A stretch of DNA of 64,000 bases. Source: DAITAZ01 sp036824045 (lineage in GTDB: Bacteria; Pseudomonadota; Gammaproteobacteria; Burkholderiales; Rhodocyclaceae). Position numbers and translations under genes: made by a program. Location of the stretch: the NCBI GenBank assembly GCA_036824045.1, contig DAITAZ010000019.1:1-64000 (forward strand). Direction: 5' to 3'. How positions within the stretch are numbered: position 1 is the stretch's first letter; the number at the start of each line of letters is the position of its first letter. Below, one piece after another: positions 59,752 through 64,000 of this stretch. Under the pieces are notes generated by a model. The model saw only the letters and a program-made list of their open reading frames with translations, searched no databases and was not told where the DNA came from.

Positions 59752-61944
59752 TCAGCGGGTCAGCGTCCAGGCACCGAACTTGACGGTCTTGCCGGAGATC
59801 ACCCTGACCAGCCAGTGGTCTCCGCCGTTCTCGACGGTGGCCGTCCCCTGGAGCACGTAGGCCAGGTTGTAGTTGGCCTTGGGCAATACCCAGGCTTGTC
59901 CGGCAAGGCTGACCGGGTGGCTGGCGGTGAAGGTCGTTGTGCCGTTCGTCGGGCCGCTTTGAGACCAGCTCACCTGTTGCCGGGCGGTGTTGAACTTGGC
60001 CAGATCCGCCATCGTGTACCAGGCGAATTTGCCGTAGCTCGCCTGCTGCTTGGCGTAGGAGAGCAGCGACTGCACCGTGGAGAGGTGATCAATGGCGCCC
60101 GGGGGGTGCATGTAGATCAGGCGGCTAGTGCGGTTCTTGATGTTGAACTGGATGAGGTCCTTGTACCAGGCCAGCACTTCGCTGTCGGGCACGTTGTTTT
60201 CCTCGAAATCCTCAAAGGTGGCTGCCTTACCCAGCGGCGTGAAGGGCATGGCCCACATGCTGCCGTTGCGGATGCCGTTGTCCGCCCAGAAGCGGGTGGG
60301 CCCAAGCCCGGTGTGGCCGCCCGTGTAGAAGCTGGTGACCCCGTGGTTTTCCTGCCAGTTCATCGCCCAGGTCGGGTTGTTGCCCTGGGGGGCGGAGTAC
60401 TCGATGGTGGTGTGGCCGATGGCGTTTTCCACCGCCTGGGTGTTCAGCACCAGCCAGGGCTCGTAGGTGGACTGGTTGGTTTCGTTGGCGTTGGCGCCAA
60501 ATACGTCATGCACCCAGCCGCCGTGGCTCCCCAGTTGGTGTTTTTTCCCGTCCAGGTAGCGTAGCCAGGCCTTGGCGGTCGGGTTGTTGGGCAAATCGAT
60601 TCCCAGCTTGTCGCCGATGGCCACAGTGTCCGGCCCGGCGGTGACATGGAACGAGAAGGGACCGTGGTTCCACACGCCAACCTTGTCGAACTGGGCGACG
60701 GCGTTGATGCAGGGGGCGTAGTCGCAATGCCAGTTCAGCGTCAGCCCGCCCTTGCCGTTGGGGTGGGTGGCGAGCTTGGGCAAGCCCAGCATGGTGTCGC
60801 CGAAGTAGCGCAGGAAACCGTGCATCAGCATGCCGTCGGTCTGGCTGGTGAGGTAACCCAGCGGCGTGTTGACGAACAGCACCTTGCCGCTGCCGTACTT
60901 GGAAACACCCGCCACCAGCCCGTGGTTGGGGGAGGCAAGCAGTGGCGTGCCCGAGTAGGCGCCCCGGTTCACCCAGCTCGGATAGCTCAGGTAGCCGTAG
61001 AAGTAGCCGGATACCGCATGGGTGGGATCGGTGGTGGTCGAGCCGGGCGGTTTGAAGGTGTTGTTGATCAGCGAGCCGAAGATCCCACCCAACTGGATGC
61101 CCAGATTGGAGAGGAAGGTGGACGTCTGGCTGCTCAACTGAGTTGTGGAGGTGGCTGCCAGGGTACTGGAGGACGTGGTGCTGGAGGCTTTGTGGCGGGC
61201 TTCGGCACTGGTCTTGAACTGCAGATGATGGCGGTAGCGCCCCAAGCCGTTCCGGTCGGTCGTCGTGGGGGGCAGGAACATGGGCTGGTTGACCGCGGTC
61301 ACCGCTGCCGTCTGCGCCGTGGTGGCGGCGGCGGTGGGGGTTTCGGTCGCGGTGCTCAGGGTTGAGGCGGTGGCCGTGGTGGTGGCGTACACCATGGACT
61401 TGCCCGGGGGCACCTGCAGGCTGCGCAGCGTGCTTTGCTTGCCGGTGACAGGTCCCAGGCCGATCACCTGGTCCCGCAGTTCTTCGTAGAGGACGTAGTC
61501 CACCCCCGCCAAGGCGCTTAAGCGGGATTTCGGGACAGGGTAGAAGCCGGTATCGGTGAGCGCGCCGAAGTCATACACCAGCATCACCGTGCCGCCCTGG
61601 TTGACGTAGGTCTGGATGGCGGTGACCAAGGCGTCGGAGGCCTGGATGTGGGCCTGGTCCGGCAGGATGAAGCCTTTGTACTTGAGGGCGCCGGTGCCCA
61701 GTTGCAGGAACTGGGAGTCGCTGATGAAGTCGAGTTTGTAGCCTTCTTCAGCAGCAGCTTCCGCCCACACCCGCACGCGCGGATCGCTGCTTGTGAGCCC
61801 GTCGGGCAACAACATGACCATGCGGTCGGTGACGGTGGCGGAGCTGGCTGTGGTCTGGGCCAGCGCGCCCAGGCTCAACAAGGAAGTGGTGACAGCCAAA
61901 GCCCCTGCGAAGAGCTTGGCTTGTGTTGCCAGGGTGTGTGTCAT
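59752..61944 (-). CDS. Exported NodB-like polysaccharide deacetylase with amidotransferase-like domain (paralogue 2)
   Basis: The 730-residue protein has a signal peptide (residues 1-29), the same Rossmann-like and NodB-like layout as the protein at 53988 (NWHCDYAPC, LGSHGGWVHDVF, EYSAPQGNNP), and a C-terminal beta-rich domain. Between residues about 183 and 300 it carries a Thr/Ala/Ser-rich insertion that paralogue 1 lacks. It starts 56 bases after wecB. Likely modifies the same polymer. Confidence 0.75.
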   Translation of the reverse strand: MTHTLATQAKLFAGALAVTTSLLSLGALAQTTASSATVTDRMVMLLPDGLTSSDPRVRVWAEAAAEEGYKLDFISDSQFLQLGTGALKYKGFILPDQAHIQASDALVTAIQTYVNQGGTVMLVYDFGALTDTGFYPVPKSRLSALAGVDYVLYEELRDQVIGLGPVTGKQSTLRSLQVPPGKSMVYATTTATASTLSTATETPTAAATTAQTAAVTAVNQPMFLPPTTTDRNGLGRYRHHLQFKTSAEARHKASSTTSSSTLAATSTTQLSSQTSTFLSNLGIQLGGIFGSLINNTFKPPGSTTTDPTHAVSGYFYGYLSYPSWVNRGAYSGTPLLASPNHGLVAGVSKYGSGKVLFVNTPLGYLTSQTDGMLMHGFLRYFGDTMLGLPKLATHPNGKGGLTLNWHCDYAPCINAVAQFDKVGVWNHGPFSFHVTAGPDTVAIGDKLGIDLPNNPTAKAWLRYLDGKKHQLGSHGGWVHDVFGANANETNQSTYEPWLVLNTQAVENAIGHTTIEYSAPQGNNPTWAMNWQENHGVTSFYTGGHTGLGPTRFWADNGIRNGSMWAMPFTPLGKAATFEDFEENNVPDSEVLAWYKDLIQFNIKNRTSRLIYMHPPGAIDHLSTVQSLLSYAKQQASYGKFAWYTMADLAKFNTARQQVSWSQSGPTNGTTTFTASHPVSLAGQAWVLPKANYNLAYVLQGTATVENGGDHWLVRVISGKTVKFGAWTLTR

Positions 61945-61999
61945 TTGAGTTTTCTCCTGCGAATCCGGGTGTTTGAGTGCAATACGGACGAAGCCGGCA

Positions 62000-63166
62000 T
62001 CAGGCAGCCAGTGGGGCGGGCGAGCGCAGTTCCGCTGCGGGTCGGAGGGCTTCCACCAGCCGTGCCACCGTGCGCTCGCTGGCTGTGCCGTCGCCATACG
62101 GGTTGTGGGCCTGGGCCATGCGCAGATATTCGGCCGGGTCATCCAGCAGCCGTTGCACCGCTGCCACGATGGTGTTGGTGTCGGTGCCAACGAGGCGGGC
62201 GGTGCCGGCTGCCACGGCCTCCGGGCGCTCCGTCGTGTCCCGGGTCACCAGCACCGGTTTGCCAAGCGCGGGGGCCTCTTCCTGGATGCCCCCCGAGTCG
62301 GTGACGATGAGGTGGGCCCGGGTCATCAGGTACACGAAGGGGAGGTAATCCTGAGGTTCGATCAGGAAGACGTTGCCCACCCCTTGCAGGATGGCGCGCA
62401 CCGGCCGCTGCACTTGCGGGTTCAGGTGTACGGGGTAGACCACCTGCACATCTGGCCGGCTCTCCGCGATCTGGCGCAGGGCCCGGCAAAAGTGCTCGAA
62501 TTTCTCGCCGAAGTTTTCCCGGCGGTGGCCGGTGACCAGAATGAGCTGCTTGGTCGGGTCGAGGAAAGGGTAGTTGGCGGACAGGCGTGCCTGTTGCGCC
62601 GGGTCACGCTCCAGGCCGCGCACCACTTCCAGCAATGCGTCAATGACCGTGTTGCCGGTGACCACGATCTTGGCGTCGTCCACGCCCTCGCGCAGAAGGT
62701 TGGCGCGAGACTCCTGGGTGGGGGCGAAGTACCAGGCGGTCAGCGCGTCGGTGACGCGGCGGTTCATTTCCTCCGGCCAGGGGGAGTAGAGGTCCCCGGT
62801 GCGCAGTCCGGCTTCCACGTGGCCTACGGGGATCTTGCGATAGAAGGCCGCCAGGCTTGCACCCAGGGTGGTGGTGGTGTCGCCGTGGACCAGGACTGCG
62901 TCGGGCTCGAAATCGGCCAGGACACCTTCCATGCCGTGGAGGATGGCGGTGGTGAGGCCGGTGAGTGTTTGGCCAGGACGCATCAGGTCCAGGTCGTAGT
63001 CCGGCGTGATGCGGAAGAGCTGCAGCACCTGGTCCAGCATCTGCCGGTGCTGAGCGGTCACGCATACCCGGGCCGTAAAGCCGGGTGTCTGGTTGAGCAG
63101 GCGGATCAGGGGGGCCATCTTGATGGCCTCAGGCCGGGTGCCGACCACGGTCAGTATTTTTTTCAT
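62000..63166 (-). CDS. wecB: UDP-N-acetylglucosamine 2-epimerase
   Basis: The 388-residue epimerase starts KKILTVVGTRPEAIKMAPLI and has VHGDTTTTLGASLAAF, HVEAGLRTGDLYSPWPEEMNRR, VTGHRRENFGE and VTDSGGIQEEAPALGKPVL. It converts UDP-GlcNAc to UDP-ManNAc, a precursor for ManNAc-containing surface glycans. It begins the minus-strand cluster. Confidence 0.95.
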   Translation of the reverse strand: MKKILTVVGTRPEAIKMAPLIRLLNQTPGFTARVCVTAQHRQMLDQVLQLFRITPDYDLDLMRPGQTLTGLTTAILHGMEGVLADFEPDAVLVHGDTTTTLGASLAAFYRKIPVGHVEAGLRTGDLYSPWPEEMNRRVTDALTAWYFAPTQESRANLLREGVDDAKIVVTGNTVIDALLEVVRGLERDPAQQARLSANYPFLDPTKQLILVTGHRRENFGEKFEHFCRALRQIAESRPDVQVVYPVHLNPQVQRPVRAILQGVGNVFLIEPQDYLPFVYLMTRAHLIVTDSGGIQEEAPALGKPVLVTRDTTERPEAVAAGTARLVGTDTNTIVAAVQRLLDDPAEYLRMAQAHNPYGDGTASERTVARLVEALRPAAELRSPAPLAA

Positions 63167-63744
63167 CTTCCCGCTGGTGTGATTGTGATGAGCAGCCCTG
63201 CCTGAGCAGGATCGGTGCCAGCCGATAAAGGCGCCTTGGAATCAGGCGCTTAAACCGGCCCCGGAAGGCGGCGGGTGGGCAGGTGTAAAGCCGGCCGAGC
63301 GGAAATTGCTCACAACGGTGGCTTCGGCGAACCCGGCGGGCAGGCAGCCCGCCGGGCACTTCGGTCACGAAAGGCCATCAGGCAGGGCGCCCGCTGCCGC
63401 CCGGGTGCGCGGGCTGCGGCGAGGCTGGGGGTGAGGCGCCTGCGGGCGCACAGGGAGGCACGGGCCCGATGGGAAAGGGGGGGCGACGCGCCAGTGGGCG
63501 GCCCGCGGGGCGATCGAGGGCTTACTCACTGAATGTAAAGATTGCCGACATCGATCTGATGATTCCTGCAGTTGTTCCCTTATCGCTCATCGTCTCCCCG
63601 GGGGCACTGCAGGGTCGCCCGGAGGGCGCACGGGGAGCGCTTCTGGCCGGTAGCTGTTCAAGCTCCACTGGACCTGCGCCGATAACCCGGAGGAGCCGGC
63701 GGCCCTTTCGGGGCGGGCAGTGGCCGAAAGGCCGGGAGACAGAT
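63167..63744. other. GC-rich gap between wecB and the pilin gene
   Basis: No gene is supported on either strand. A perfect 10-base hairpin CCCGGCGGGC/GCCCGCCGGG (63332-63341 with 63347-63356) is present, without a T-tract. No riboswitch class was recognised. It must contain the divergent wecB and pilin promoters. Confidence 0.45.
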
Positions 63745-64000
63745 ATGTGGCAGAACACAGGCGGGCGCCGGGGGCGCGGCTTCACGCTGACGGAAGTGGT
63801 GCTGGTGGTGGCGATCATGGCGATCCTGACCAGCGTGGCGGTGCCGGCTTACACGGACTATGTGTCGCGGGGCAAGATCAGCGAGGCTACGGGCACCCTG
63901 GCGGCCACCCGGATCCGCATGGAGCAGTATTTCCAGGACAACCGCACCTACGCCAACAGCGAGGATAAATGCGGCATCACCCTGCCCACAGGGCGTTACT
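63745..64000 (+). CDS. Type IV pilin-like protein, 3' truncated by window end
   Basis: The visible 85 codons encode a prepilin with a 12-residue basic leader (ending GRG), the cleavage site G/F, a Glu5 (FTLTE) and a hydrophobic helix VVLVVAIMAILTSVAVPAYTDYV. A GGGAG site precedes the ATG at 63745. The stop lies beyond the window. PilE/PilA-like pilins vary widely, so the name is not fixed further. Confidence 0.88.
   Translation, partial: MWQNTGGRRGRGFTLTEVVLVVAIMAILTSVAVPAYTDYVSRGKISEATGTLAATRIRMEQYFQDNRTYANSEDKCGITLPTGRY

Noticed and set aside
61973..63205. A 410-codon plus-strand frame opposite wecB
   Set aside because: Antisense shadow of a clear epimerase gene.
63167..63744. A cyclic-di-GMP or other riboswitch before the pilin gene or wecB
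   Set aside because: I looked for the GEMM core (conserved GCAAA and purine blocks) and found none; only a GC hairpin is present.
1..64000. CRISPR arrays, insertion sequences, prophage or integrase genes
   Set aside because: No regularly spaced repeats, transposase motifs or att-type duplications were seen on either strand.

Overview
The window reads as a chromosomal segment of a GC-rich betaproteobacterium, most likely a Rhodocyclales relative (Azoarcus/Thauera/Aromatoleum type). This is inferred from the rpsF-priB-rpsR-rplI-dnaB order directly after an rRNA operon, the CoA-dependent aromatic catabolism genes, the PaaN-type ring-cleavage enzyme, and the acetate sensor/symporter block. No insertion sequences, phage genes or CRISPR arrays are visible. 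The many long antisense frames are a by-product of high GC content.

Layout. 1-4.5 kb: tail of a 5S rRNA, its terminator, the ribosomal protein operon, dnaB and an HDOD protein. 4.5-20.4 kb: a two-armed catabolic island. The minus arm carries a possibly two-component diiron oxygenase plus 2Fe-2S/FAD reductase, PaaX-like and IclR regulators, and a branched-chain-type ABC transporter whose last ATPase is fused to a hemerythrin domain. The plus arm carries paaN, paaH, paaK and paaJ homologues and the transporter's binding protein. Four similar split-palindrome elements (GATAC and GTATC half-sites about 34 bp apart) sit in its regulatory regions, and long perfect hairpins close both ends. 20.4-29.1 kb: HNH nuclease, TonB-like protein, Nudix hydrolase, the two N-end-rule aminoacyl transferases coupled to an iron-transporter ATPase, and the rest of that ferric transporter. 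29-38.5 kb: NlpC/P60 hydrolase, the acuI-prpE pair (acrylate/propionate activation and reduction), a GT41-like TPR protein, a metzincin-like protein, class I fumarase and a UPF0114 membrane protein. 38.9-50.7 kb: acetate module with acetyl-CoA synthetase, symporter-type histidine kinase, single-domain response regulator, a degenerate sensor kinase fused to a DEDDh exonuclease, a CBS/nucleotidyltransferase protein and a sodium:solute symporter. 50.8-52.1 kb: tRNA-Ser(GGA) and ada. 52.2-63.2 kb: a minus-strand cell-surface polysaccharide cluster (wecB, two paralogous NodB-like proteins, GT2 synthase, bactofilin-like protein, helical-barrel lipoprotein, YaiO-type barrel, membrane protein). The window ends in a truncated type IV pilin gene.

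The strongest candidate for an undescribed system is the catabolic island. It has a phenylacetate-type CoA ligase, a PaaN aldehyde dehydrogenase, and beta-oxidation dehydrogenase and thiolase, but lacks paaABCDE, paaF/paaG and any MaoC-type ring hydrolase. A non-PaaA diiron oxygenase with a reductase of its own stands where the epoxidase would be. The hemerythrin-LivF fusion and shared operators suggest uptake and oxygen-dependent attack are controlled together. The polysaccharide cluster and the kinase-exonuclease fusion are the next most interesting. All assignments come from reading the sequence; no database search was run.
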